64,000 bases of DNA from Microbacterium sp. MAH-37 (GTDB lineage Bacteria > Actinomycetota > Actinomycetes > Actinomycetales > Microbacteriaceae): positions 310,001-374,000 of the forward strand of contig NZ_WSEN01000008.1 in assembly GCF_009758255.1 (NCBI RefSeq). Direction: 5' to 3'. The position numbers and the translations under genes were made by a program. Shown here piece after piece: positions 40,499 through 48,243 of this stretch. Each line of letters begins with the position of its first letter. The stretch's first letter is position 1. The notes under the pieces were generated by a model. That model was not told the origin of the DNA. It saw only the letters and a list, made by a program, of their open reading frames with translations, and did no database searches.

Positions 40499-40587
40499 CG
40501 GAGACGGAGGGATTTGAACCCTCGGTCCCCGTGAGGGGACTCCACCTTAGCAGGGTGGTGCACTAGGCCTGACTATGCGACGTCTCC
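40499..40587 (-). tRNA. tRNA-Ser (anticodon GCT)
   Basis: 89-nt class II tRNA on the reverse strand: acceptor GGAGACG/CGTCTCC, anticodon stem CCACC/GGTGG with loop CTGCTAA (anticodon GCT), long variable arm TCCCC-TCAC-GGGGA, T arm GGTTCAAATCC, discriminator G; no encoded CCA. Confidence 0.97.
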
Positions 40588-40668
40588 ACATGCGAAGCCT
40601 CGGCTGCGCACGTCCGTCCATCATAACTGCTCTGCACCTTCACACCGAATCCCGCTCCTCTTCCCTCG

Positions 40669-40682
40669 GGGAAGCGCTTTCC
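40669..40682. promoter_or_regulatory. LacI-type operator, AAGCGCTT class
   Basis: GGGAAGCGCTTTCC, an almost perfect palindrome ending 15 bp before the Gfo/Idh/MocA-DUF6807 start. The same motif is found at 50676 and 57808. Confidence 0.75.
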
Positions 40683-40696
40683 AATACGATGAGAAC

Positions 40697-42625
40697 ATGA
40701 CCACTCCCACCGTGCTGCTCGTCGGCGCCCGCGGCTTCGGTGCCGTGCACCTGCGCAACCTCGACCGACTGCAGGACCGCGTCCGCCTGATCGGCCTGGT
40801 CGACCCGGCCGGCGCACCCGAGAGCGGCTACGGTGCGGATGCTCCGCACTGGCCGAGCCTTGACGAGGCCTTCGCGTCTGGCATCCGTCCGGACATCGTC
40901 ATCGTCGCCACCCCGACCGGCACGCACTTCCCGCTGGCGTCCGCCGCACTCGAGCACGGCGCCGACCTCTACCTCGAGAAGCCGCCGGTGGCGACGATGG
41001 AGCAGTTCACCGCGCTGCTCGACCTGCAGCAGCGCACCGGACGCGCGGTGCAGATCGGCTTCCAGAGCATGGGATCGCACGCGCTCACCGAGCTCGCAGG
41101 GCTCGGCACCGCGACATCCGTCGCCACCTGGGGAGCCTGGACCCGAGACGCCGCGTACTGGACGCGCTCCGCGTGGGCCGGCCATCGCGTCCTGAACGGC
41201 GCGCCGGTCACCGACGGCGTGCTCACCAACGCGCTCTCGCACGCCATCGCCACCGCCCTGCGCATCGCCGGCGCGCGCCGCCGTGAGGACATCGCACGCG
41301 TCGAGCTCGAGCTTCTGCACGCCGCGGACATCCAGGCCGACGACACCTCCGCCGTCCGCATCACCCTGCAGGACGGCCGCGTGATCTCGGGCGGACTCAC
41401 CCTGGCATCCGCCGTGTCCAGCGCGCCGCTCATCGAGGTGCGCACCCCTGCCCGCGATGTCGTCTTCTCGTACACCGAGGACACTCTGACCGAGGCCGAC
41501 GGCGCCGTCCGGCAGACCGGACGCACCGACCTGTTCGAGGAGCTGCTCGACCACCGCGCCACAGGCATCCCGCTCTCGTCGGCGCTGGTCGACAGCGGCG
41601 CCTACATGGAGGTGCTCGAAGCCGTGCGCACCGCGCCCGACCCCGTCGCGATCCCGACCGCGCAGATCGACGAGGTCGGCGAGGGCCAGGAGCGCGTGGC
41701 CGCCGTGCGCGACGCCGCCTTCTGGGTGGAGCGGGCCGCGCGCAGCGGCGCGCTGTTCAGCGAGCTGCACGCGCCGTTCGCTCCGGCTGCGGCATCCGCG
41801 GCGGTCGCCGACCTCAGACTCGACGGGAACGTGATCGCCGTGTGCGACGACGGATCGACCGTGACCTCCACCTCCAGCCCGCGGCCCTTCCTGCACCCGA
41901 TCCGCACGCTCGGCGACATCCGCGTCACCGACGCCCACCCCGCCGACCACGACTGGCACCTCGGGCTGTCGTTCGGCATCCAGCACGCCGGCGACGTGAA
42001 CTTCTGGGGCGGACCCACCTACGTCCGCGACGAGGGCTACCGCTGGCTCGACGACCACGGCCGGATCGTCACCACGTCATTCGAGCACACGGACGACGGG
42101 TTCACCCGCACCGCCGAATGGCGCCGGCCCGACGGCTCGGTCGCGCTGATCGAGGACACCTCCCTCGCGGTGTCGCCCGAGGACGACGCCTGGACGTTCC
42201 TGTTCACGACGACGCTGCGCGCGGGCGCGCAGGCGATCGAACTGGGCAGCCCTGGCTCCCACGGGCGCGTAGGCGGCGGATACGGCGGCCTCGCCTGGCG
42301 GCTCGCGCCGGCCACCGACGTCGAGGTGCGCACCCCGGATGCCTCGGGCGAAGCATCCGTGCACGGCGCGATCGCGCCCTGGGTGTCGTTCGCCGCGCGT
42401 TTCGCCGACGGCGAGGCGACCGTGGCGCTCGCCCCGGCGGATGCCGCGACCGCGGCCGACCCGTGGTTCGTGCGCGTCGACGACTACCCCGGCATCGGGT
42501 CGGCGCTGGCCTGGGACAGCCCCGTGCAGCTCGCCGGCGGCGAGTCGCTCACCCGCTCCTTCCGCGGCCTGGTCGCCGACGGGCGGCGGGATGCGGCATC
42601 CGTCGAGCGGATGCTCGCGGGCTGA
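40697..42625 (+). CDS. Fusion of Gfo/Idh/MocA oxidoreductase and DUF6807 (PmoA-like) domain
   Basis: 642 residues. Residues 1-about 330 are a sugar oxidoreductase: Rossmann start TPTVLLVGARGFGAVHLRNL, VIVATPTGTH, and the signature YLEKPPVATMEQF. Residues about 345-642 match DUF6807/PmoA: PRPFLHPIRTLGDIRVTDAHPADHDWHLGLSFGIQHAGDVNFWGG and WRRPDGSVALIEDTSLAV. In many actinobacteria these are separate neighbouring genes; here they are one chain. It is probably an NAD(P)-dependent sugar dehydrogenase acting with the unknown function of DUF6807. A LacI operator lies just upstream. Start ATG 40697 has a weak ribosome site (GAGAAC). Confidence 0.88.
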   Translation: MTTPTVLLVGARGFGAVHLRNLDRLQDRVRLIGLVDPAGAPESGYGADAPHWPSLDEAFASGIRPDIVIVATPTGTHFPLASAALEHGADLYLEKPPVATMEQFTALLDLQQRTGRAVQIGFQSMGSHALTELAGLGTATSVATWGAWTRDAAYWTRSAWAGHRVLNGAPVTDGVLTNALSHAIATALRIAGARRREDIARVELELLHAADIQADDTSAVRITLQDGRVISGGLTLASAVSSAPLIEVRTPARDVVFSYTEDTLTEADGAVRQTGRTDLFEELLDHRATGIPLSSALVDSGAYMEVLEAVRTAPDPVAIPTAQIDEVGEGQERVAAVRDAAFWVERAARSGALFSELHAPFAPAAASAAVADLRLDGNVIAVCDDGSTVTSTSSPRPFLHPIRTLGDIRVTDAHPADHDWHLGLSFGIQHAGDVNFWGGPTYVRDEGYRWLDDHGRIVTTSFEHTDDGFTRTAEWRRPDGSVALIEDTSLAVSPEDDAWTFLFTTTLRAGAQAIELGSPGSHGRVGGGYGGLAWRLAPATDVEVRTPDASGEASVHGAIAPWVSFAARFADGEATVALAPADAATAADPWFVRVDDYPGIGSALAWDSPVQLAGGESLTRSFRGLVADGRRDAASVERMLAG

Positions 42626-42641
42626 TCCGCCGGCAGGTTCT

Positions 42642-42703
42642 CGGAGATCCGCAGAATCGCGGATGCTCCGGCGCGGACTGCTCCGCGATGTTGCCCACCT
42701 CCG
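42642..42703. repeat. 62-bp imperfect palindrome, family D
   Basis: CGGAG...GCAGAATCGCGGA...TCCGCGATGTTGC...CTCCG: 5-bp outer arms and inner 13-base arms pairing at all but two positions. A sister of exactly the same length is at 42770. Both sit in the 256-bp convergent gap between the oxidoreductase fusion and the M24 gene. Confidence 0.82.
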
Positions 42704-42769
42704 GATGCACGCCCCGCCGACCGCGGCCACTCTCCCGGCTCTGACCTGTGACTTCCGGCGACAGAATTC

Positions 42770-42831
42770 CGGAGAACGGCAGAATCCCGGATGCTCTGAC
42801 GCGCTTCCGTCCGCGATGTTGCAGAACTCCG
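42770..42831. repeat. 62-bp imperfect palindrome, family D, second copy
   Basis: Same layout as 42642 (CGGAGAACGGCAGAATCCCGG ... CCGCGATGTTGCAGAACTCC), diverged mainly in the loop. The two copies begin 128 bp apart, in direct orientation. Confidence 0.82.
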
Positions 42832-42881
42832 AGCGTGCGCGGGGACGCTTCGACGGGCCCAGCGACCCAGAGGGGGTCGGG

Positions 42882-43922
42882 TCACCGGAACGGCATCGCG
42901 ACCGGGCGCAGCAGCCCGGCGTACTCGACCGCGGGCCAGCGGTCGTCGGTCGTGAGCACCTCCCAGCCGGCACCGTCACGCACCATCGTGTCCTCGACCT
43001 TGCCACCGGGCACGGTCGGATTCCACGCGAAGGCCTGTCCGTCGACCAGCACGTCCTCAGTGCCCTCCGTCGCGCGCGGGTCGCGGCCGGCGTATCCGGT
43101 CGGCCCGCCCTGGTGGTGCCGCAGCCACTCCTCCGCGTCGAAGCCGTGTGCGGCGTAGCCGCGCGCCCCCGCGGCGAGCACATCGTTCAGCCGGATGCCC
43201 GGCACCGAGGCATCCAGGAAGGCGCGCTCCACCGCGAGCACGCGCTCATCATCGACTCCGGACTCGCCCACCCAACGGGTCGCGTTCGCGATGAGGCCGT
43301 GCCGGCGCCCGCACACGACCACCATCGCGCGCTCGCCGAGCGGCCCGGCCGTGGGCAGCGGATGCCGGTATCCGATCCTCCCCCCACCGGCGACGAGCAC
43401 GACCAGCGGATCGATGCCGCGGGCTGCGAGCGCACCGGACAATGCACCGGCGAGTGCCCGCTCCGACTGCACGGGGTCGGAGCCACCCAGCACATCGGTG
43501 AGCACCTCGGCGGTCTCGCGACCCAGCATCCGATAGCGCTCGCGCTCAGCGGGCAGCAGCGTCGCCCTGGCGGCGCGCAGCGGCGCGGCGACGACGTCCT
43601 CGGCGATGCCACCGGCCTGGGCCGCCGCGACGGTCGGAGGCACCTGCCAGGGCACGCGCACCACACGCGCGGCGTCCTCCGGCAGCAGTTCCTCGGCGAT
43701 GAGCCGGTCGGCCTCGTTGGCCGCGACGAAGAGCGTGTCGCCGTCGTCCGCGGCGCGGACGGCGAGGACCGGCGGTCCCGCGAGCGAGACGTGCGTGCGG
43801 ACTCCCTCGAGATACCAGGAGATCGCCTCGTGCGAGGTCAGCAGCAGCGACCCCTCCGCCGCCGCGCGCACCCGAGCGAGGCGCTCCTGCTTCCGCTGCC
43901 TGTCCACTGGGGAACCCGCCAT
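42882..43922 (-). CDS. M24-family (pita-bread) protein with degenerate metal site
   Basis: 346 residues. The two-domain form of Xaa-Pro aminopeptidase/creatinase proteins: N-terminal ARVRAAAEGSLLLTSHEAISWYLEGVRTHVS and a C-terminal pita-bread fold with LPAERERYRMLGRETAEVLTDVL. The usual metal ligands D-D-H-E-E appear replaced: VVVCGRRHGLIANATRW has no Asp pair, and AFAWNPTVPGGKVEDT has Asn for the first Glu; the His in LRHHQGGPTGY and the last Glu remain. So it is probably not a metallopeptidase and could be creatinase-like. ATG 43922 has CGGAGGTGCGGC. It is divergent from a LacI gene across an operator and likely is its target. Confidence 0.8.
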   Translation of the reverse strand: MAGSPVDRQRKQERLARVRAAAEGSLLLTSHEAISWYLEGVRTHVSLAGPPVLAVRAADDGDTLFVAANEADRLIAEELLPEDAARVVRVPWQVPPTVAAAQAGGIAEDVVAAPLRAARATLLPAERERYRMLGRETAEVLTDVLGGSDPVQSERALAGALSGALAARGIDPLVVLVAGGGRIGYRHPLPTAGPLGERAMVVVCGRRHGLIANATRWVGESGVDDERVLAVERAFLDASVPGIRLNDVLAAGARGYAAHGFDAEEWLRHHQGGPTGYAGRDPRATEGTEDVLVDGQAFAWNPTVPGGKVEDTMVRDGAGWEVLTTDDRWPAVEYAGLLRPVAMPFR

Positions 43923-43936
43923 GCCGCACCTCCGAT

Positions 43937-43946
43937 AAAACGTTTT
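43937..43946. promoter_or_regulatory. LacI operator in the M24/LacI divergent promoter
   Basis: AAAACGTTTT, perfect palindrome, extended as ATAAAACGTTTTCT. Centred in the 71-bp gap between the two divergent genes; suits repression of both by the adjacent LacI protein. Confidence 0.75.
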
Positions 43947-43993
43947 CTGATCAGTATGGCGTACTCTCGGAGAGCACACACGGACGGGGGAGC

Positions 43994-44995
43994 ATGACGG
44001 GCGCATCCAAACGAGCGGGCATCACCGATGTCGCGAAGCTGGCCGGCGTCTCGCTGTCGACGGTGTCGCGCGCGATGAACGGCAATCCGACCGTCGACCC
44101 CGCGCTCGCCGCGCGCGTGCTCGCCGCCGCGGAGGAGCTCGGCTACACCGCGAACCCCGTCGCACGCAGCCTCGTCCTCGGCCGCACGCAGACCGTCGCC
44201 GTCGTCATCCCCGACCTGGAGAACCCGACGTTCCAGGCGATCCTGCGCGGGCTCAGCCGGGCCGCGACGCTGGATGGCTATCACGTGCTCATCGCGGACT
44301 CGGTGGAGGATCTCGCCGAGGAGCGCGCCCTCGCCGGCACCACCCGCCGCCGCACCGACGGCGTCATCCTGTGCTCGCCGCGCATGCCACAGGACGAGCT
44401 CACGGCGCTGCTTCCCCCGCTCTCCCCCGTCGTCGTGATCAACCGCGGCGTGCAGGACGGCGCCCCCGTCGTCGCCGCGGACTACGGCGCTGCGCTGCGC
44501 GAGCTGATCGAGCATCTCGTCGCCGAGGGGCACCGGCACCTGCTGTACCTCGCAGGCTCGACGCGCAGCGCCTCGCACGTGGCCCGGCAGGAGGCGATCG
44601 CCCGGGCTCTCGCCGATCATGACGACCTCGTGATCGACGAGCTGCCCGCCGGCGTGGGCTTCGACAGCGGCACGGCCGCGGCTGACGGGGTGCTCGACTC
44701 CGGCGCGACTGCCGTGCTCGCGTTCAACGACCTGGTCGCGATGGGCCTGCTGTCCGAGCTCACCACGCGCGGCATCCGGGTGCCGGAGCAGCTGTCGATC
44801 GTCGGCTTCGACGACATCCTCTTCGCCGCCTACACCTCGCCGCCGTTGACGACGGCTGCCGTGCCGGCATCCGAACTCGGCGAGCGCGCCTGGCAGGCGA
44901 TGCAGGCGCTGCTGCAGGACGAGGAGCCGACGCCGTTCCAGCAGCTCTCGCCGCGGCTCGTCGTGCGAGGGAGCACCGCTCCCCCGCACGTCTGA
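43994..44995 (+). CDS. LacI/GalR-family transcriptional regulator
   Basis: 333 residues. HTH and hinge: ITDVAKLAGVSLSTVSRAMNGNPTVDPALAARVLAAAEELGYTANPVARSLVLGRTQTVAVVIPDLENP. The effector domain is like periplasmic sugar-binding proteins (FVDDILFAAYTSPPLTT-type end: VGFDDILFAAYTSPPLTTAAVP). GGGGGAGC precedes ATG 43994. It probably binds the CG-centred palindrome at 43937 and may bind others in the island. The effector is likely a sugar or sugar acid. Confidence 0.95.
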   Translation: MTGASKRAGITDVAKLAGVSLSTVSRAMNGNPTVDPALAARVLAAAEELGYTANPVARSLVLGRTQTVAVVIPDLENPTFQAILRGLSRAATLDGYHVLIADSVEDLAEERALAGTTRRRTDGVILCSPRMPQDELTALLPPLSPVVVINRGVQDGAPVVAADYGAALRELIEHLVAEGHRHLLYLAGSTRSASHVARQEAIARALADHDDLVIDELPAGVGFDSGTAAADGVLDSGATAVLAFNDLVAMGLLSELTTRGIRVPEQLSIVGFDDILFAAYTSPPLTTAAVPASELGERAWQAMQALLQDEEPTPFQQLSPRLVVRGSTAPPHV

Positions 44996-45053
44996 CCGGC
45001 CCGGTGACGGCCCTCAGGTCGCAGTCTGCCCCGGTATCGGTGCGCCACGCTCG

Positions 45054-45112
45054 CTCGGGTCGCAGTTCGTCCCGCTCCAGCGCGTCCAGAGCGTGAACAA
45101 CTGCGACCCGAG
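45054..45112. repeat. 59-bp palindrome, family B
   Basis: CTCGGGTCGCAGTTCGTCCC ... GAACAACTGCGACCCGAG. Same length and arms as the copy at 21426, with a different loop. Confidence 0.8.
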
Positions 45113-45230
45113 CACCGGAAGCCCAGGCCTGCCGAGACGAACTGCGACCCGAGCAGGCCCGCATGCTGCAGTCCCCCGACTGCCCAGCCCCCAGGTCGCA
45201 GTCTGCCCCGGTCTCGGTGCGCTACCCTCG

Positions 45231-45289
45231 CCCAGGTCGCAGTTCGCCCCGCTCCAGCGCGCCCAGAGCGTGACCAACTGCAACCCGAG
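45231..45289. repeat. 59-bp palindrome, family B
   Basis: CCCAGGTCGCAGTTCGCCCC ... GACCAACTGCAACCCGAG. Closest to the copy at 45054 (shared loop CTCCAGCGCG-CCAGAGCG), offset by exactly 177 bp. Confidence 0.8.
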
Positions 45290-45343
45290 CGGCTCAGGCC
45301 CCGGCGAAGCGGGGCGAACTGCGACCGGAGTGGCGGCCGGCCG

Positions 45344-46630
45344 CTACTGCAGGACGACGTCCGCCTCCGCGAAGAACTGCTCGACGGCATCATCCACCGA
45401 GACGGTCCCCAGGCCGATCTCCTTGCCGAGGTCCCAGAACTTCTGCTCCAGCGATCCGTACCCGATCACCGGCACCGGCGGCGCCTCGCCGACGCGGTCC
45501 GACACCGACGCGATGTAGTCGGCGACCTGCTTGTCGACGCCCTCGAGCGTCGTGCCGGCGAGCTTGCTGGACGACGCGGGGAAGCCCAGCGTGGTGCCGA
45601 AGATCTTGCCGGCCTCCTTGCTGTTCACGACGTAGTCCAGGAAGATCGCCGCGGCCTCGGGATGCTTGGTCTTGGCCGAGATCGCGACCTGCAGTCCGCC
45701 CTGCTGGTACAGGTCCTTCGACCCGGCCTTGTCGGTCGGCGGCGCGATGATCGAGATGGACTTCGCACCGGAGTCGGCGAGGTACCCGCCCAGGAAGTTG
45801 CTCCAGCTCATCTCGGTCGCCGTGAGCTGCGCGCCCATGCCGGACTTCGGGCTGATCTCCTCCAGCTTCTGCTGCGGCACGGCGACGCCGTCACGCAGCT
45901 TCGCCCCGCTGTTCCAGTAGTCGCGCAGCTCGTCCTTCGAGAAGCCGAGCTCGCCGTCGTCGGTGTACAGGTTCTTGCCGTGGGCGCGCAGCGACAGCTC
46001 GAATCCCTGGATGCGCTGCGTGTAGTCCGTTCCGCCGTATACGGCGCCGCCGGATGCCTCGGTGAAGCCGGCCATCCAGTCGTCGAACTCCGCCGGGCTG
46101 GTGCCGCCCTCAAGAGCCTCGACGCCGTACTTCGCGAGCAGGTCGTCGTTCACGAAGTTCGCCCACATGCTGTATCCGGTCGGCAGCGAGTACTGGGTGC
46201 CGTCGAGTCGTCCGGTGCCCAGCAGCGAGTCCTCGAAGGTCGAGAAGTCGATGTAGTCCTTCTCAGTGTCGAGGTCGAGCACGTACCCGGGCTCGGCATA
46301 CTGGCGCAGGTAGCTGTCCGAGAACTGGAACACGTCCGGCAGACCGCCACCGGCCGCCTCGGTCGCCCGCTTCTCCCAGTAGCTGGGGTAGTCGGTGAAG
46401 CTGACGTTGACCTTGATGTTCGGATGCTCCTCGTTGAAGGCCGCGATCAGGTCGTTGTAACGGGCGGCGCGGTCGTCGTTGCCCCAGAACGCGAAGCTCA
46501 GGGTGACCTTGGCGTCGGGGTCGAACTCGGCAGCGGGCTCACTGCCGGCGCAGCCGGACAGCACCAGCCCGCCGACGACGGCGGCAGCGGCGCCGGCGAG
46601 CAGCCGGCGGCGGAAAGAGGGCGCACTCAT
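45344..46630 (-). CDS. Extracellular sugar-binding lipoprotein, paralogue 1
   Basis: 428 residues. Lipobox VLSGC ends the signal peptide. KVTLSFAFWGNDDRAARYNDLIAAFNEEHPNIKVN and WEKRATEAAGGGLPDVFQFSDSYLRQYAEPGYVLDLD place it in solute-binding family 1. It is closely related along its whole length to the protein encoded at 49296-50591 at the other end of the same transporter locus (shared FAFWGND, WEKR.TEAAGG.LPDV.QF, DDAVEQFFAE ends). Last gene of the cluster, so the importer has two candidate binding proteins. GGGGAATG after the start-side ribosome region is weak. Confidence 0.92.
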   Translation of the reverse strand: MSAPSFRRRLLAGAAAAVVGGLVLSGCAGSEPAAEFDPDAKVTLSFAFWGNDDRAARYNDLIAAFNEEHPNIKVNVSFTDYPSYWEKRATEAAGGGLPDVFQFSDSYLRQYAEPGYVLDLDTEKDYIDFSTFEDSLLGTGRLDGTQYSLPTGYSMWANFVNDDLLAKYGVEALEGGTSPAEFDDWMAGFTEASGGAVYGGTDYTQRIQGFELSLRAHGKNLYTDDGELGFSKDELRDYWNSGAKLRDGVAVPQQKLEEISPKSGMGAQLTATEMSWSNFLGGYLADSGAKSISIIAPPTDKAGSKDLYQQGGLQVAISAKTKHPEAAAIFLDYVVNSKEAGKIFGTTLGFPASSSKLAGTTLEGVDKQVADYIASVSDRVGEAPPVPVIGYGSLEQKFWDLGKEIGLGTVSVDDAVEQFFAEADVVLQ

Positions 46631-46669
46631 GAGGGGAATGACCTTTCGTCAGATGTGTGGAGCGGAGAT

Positions 46670-47317
46670 TCAGGCGGTGCGGCGGCGCCGCGCGGGGATC
46701 GCGACGACGGCCAGGGCGGCGCATCCGATCGCGGGGATGAACAGCGGCACCAGCATCCACGTCACGACGCCGACGAAGACGCCGGTCGCCAGCAGGTAGG
46801 CCGTGCCCGCAGGGTCGGCGGCGGCGCGGGCTGGCACCGCGCGCAGCGCGGCCCGCCACCCGGCATCCGGTTCCCACGCGCCGGCGACCAGCAGGATGCC
46901 GGTGACGAGTGCCGCGAGTCCGGCCCAGCCGACCGCCGCGACCACCGGGCCGCCGGGCAGCGCGCCGGAGCCGGCCAGGTCGATGTCGATCAGCAGCACC
47001 GCTGCGAGCAGCACCGCGCCGATGCCGAGCGGAAGGCTCGGCAGGATGCCGCGCCGCACATCGGCCCAGAACAGCCCCGCACGGGAGTCCTCGGCCGAGA
47101 CGAACCGGCGCAGATGCCGTACGCCCGCGGCGAGCGCGATCGGCAGGGTGATCACGGCGACGCTGGCCGCGGTGATCAGCAGCCCGACCGCGAGCACTTC
47201 GCCGAACAGCCCGAACTTCGCGGTCGCGCCCGGGTTCGGACCGGGCTCGGCGCCCGCGACCGTGGGGCCCGCGCCGGAGCGCGAGTCCCGGGCGGCGGCC
47301 CTCGAAGCGCGCGACAT
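46670..47317 (-). CDS. DUF624-like (YesL-type) membrane protein
   Basis: 215 residues and five to six helices: KFGLFGEVLAVGLLITAASVAVITLPIALAAGVRHLRRF near the start and a C-terminal pair of helices. Arrangement and context match the YesL/DUF624 proteins found beside CUT1 sugar importers; their role is unknown, perhaps helping assembly or sensing. ATG 47317 lies 2 bp after the permease stop. A reading of the frame upstream of this start is only the antisense shadow of the permease gene. Confidence 0.75.
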   Translation of the reverse strand: MSRASRAAARDSRSGAGPTVAGAEPGPNPGATAKFGLFGEVLAVGLLITAASVAVITLPIALAAGVRHLRRFVSAEDSRAGLFWADVRRGILPSLPLGIGAVLLAAVLLIDIDLAGSGALPGGPVVAAVGWAGLAALVTGILLVAGAWEPDAGWRAALRAVPARAAADPAGTAYLLATGVFVGVVTWMLVPLFIPAIGCAALAVVAIPARRRRTA

Positions 47318-47319
47318 GG

Positions 47320-48243
47320 TCAGCCCTTCAGTCCCTGGGTGGCGACGCCGTCGACGAGGAAGCGCTGGAACACGATGAAGAACAGCAGCACCGGGACGAG
47401 GGCGACGAACGACGCGGTCACCGTGGCGCCGTAGTCGGCGCCACCGGAGGAGGCATCGTTGTAGAGGCGCAGGGCGATCGGCAGCGGATAGTTCTCGGGG
47501 CTGGTCAGGTAGAGCAGCGGGCCGAGGAAGTCGTTCCACTCCCAGATGAACGCGAAGATCGCGCAGGTGATCAGGGCCGGCTTGATCAGCGGCAGGATGA
47601 TCGCCCAGAAGATCCGCAGGTGACCGGCGCCGTCGATGCGCGCGGCCTCGTCCATGTCGCGCGGCATCTGCCGCATGAACTGCACCATCAGGAACACGAA
47701 GAACGCGCCGGTGGCGAGGAACTTCGGCAGGATCAGCGGGATGAAGGTGTCGATCCAGCCGAGCTTGTTGAAGATGATGTACTGCGGGATGATCACGACG
47801 TGGAACGGCAGCAGCAGCGTGCCGATCATCGCGGCGAAGAAGATGCCCAGGCCCTTGAACCGGATCCGCGCGAACGCGTAGGCGGCCAGCGCCGACGAGA
47901 ACACGGTGCCGATCACGGCGGCGACCGACAGGATCAGCGAGTTCAGGAAGAACCGCCACATCGGCACACCGGCGATGCCCTCCATCACCTTCGAGTAGTT
48001 GCCGAAGTACCAGTTCTCCGGGATCAGGCCGGTGTTCTGGCCGAACTCCGAGTTCGGCTTGAACGTGGAGAAGAACAGCCACAGCAGCGGGTACAGCACC
48101 ACGGCGGTGAGGATCAGCAGCACCGCGAACCAGACGACGGTCTGCCAGGTGCCGCGTTTGGTGCGGCGGCGCTTGGCCGGCGCGGGCGTGATCTGCTGCT
48201 CGAAGGTCTCGAGGGTTCCCTCGGAGAAGGATGCGGAGGTCAT
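47320..48243 (-). CDS. Carbohydrate ABC transporter permease, MalG type
   Basis: 307 residues. Six helices; EAA loop MDEAARIDGAGHLRIFWAIILP, and the typical SLILSVAAVIGTVFSSALAAYAFARIRFKG and PLIKPALITCAIFAFIWEWNDFLGPL. ATG 48243 overlaps the stop of the MalF-type permease (ATGA). Together they form the channel for the sugars bound by one or both flanking binding proteins. No ATPase gene nearby. Confidence 0.94.
   Translation of the reverse strand: MTSASFSEGTLETFEQQITPAPAKRRRTKRGTWQTVVWFAVLLILTAVVLYPLLWLFFSTFKPNSEFGQNTGLIPENWYFGNYSKVMEGIAGVPMWRFFLNSLILSVAAVIGTVFSSALAAYAFARIRFKGLGIFFAAMIGTLLLPFHVVIIPQYIIFNKLGWIDTFIPLILPKFLATGAFFVFLMVQFMRQMPRDMDEAARIDGAGHLRIFWAIILPLIKPALITCAIFAFIWEWNDFLGPLLYLTSPENYPLPIALRLYNDASSGGADYGATVTASFVALVPVLLFFIVFQRFLVDGVATQGLKG

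Larger units (their letters stand above)
44996..45343. repeat. 348-bp intergenic block of nested family B palindromes
   Basis: The convergent gap between lacI and the sugar-binding protein gene has no plausible gene. It is almost entirely family B sequence: half elements (CAGGTCGCAGTCTGCCCCGG at about 45014 and again at 45192), intact 59-bp copies at 45054-45112 and 45231-45289, and loose right arms (CGAACTGCGACCCGAG about 45137, GGGCGAACTGCGACCGGAG about 45311). The left and right halves look like one internal duplication of about 177 bp. Confidence 0.8.

Noticed and set aside
30868..40587. tRNA-Arg and tRNA-Ser as attachment sites of an integrated element between them
   Set aside because: No integrase, no repeated tRNA 3' fragment seen, and the genes between are of ordinary chromosomal character.
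40563..40817. Small reverse open frame over the tRNA-Ser 5' side
   Set aside because: Overlaps the tRNA, operator and the oxidoreductase start; Arg/Gly-rich shadow sequence.
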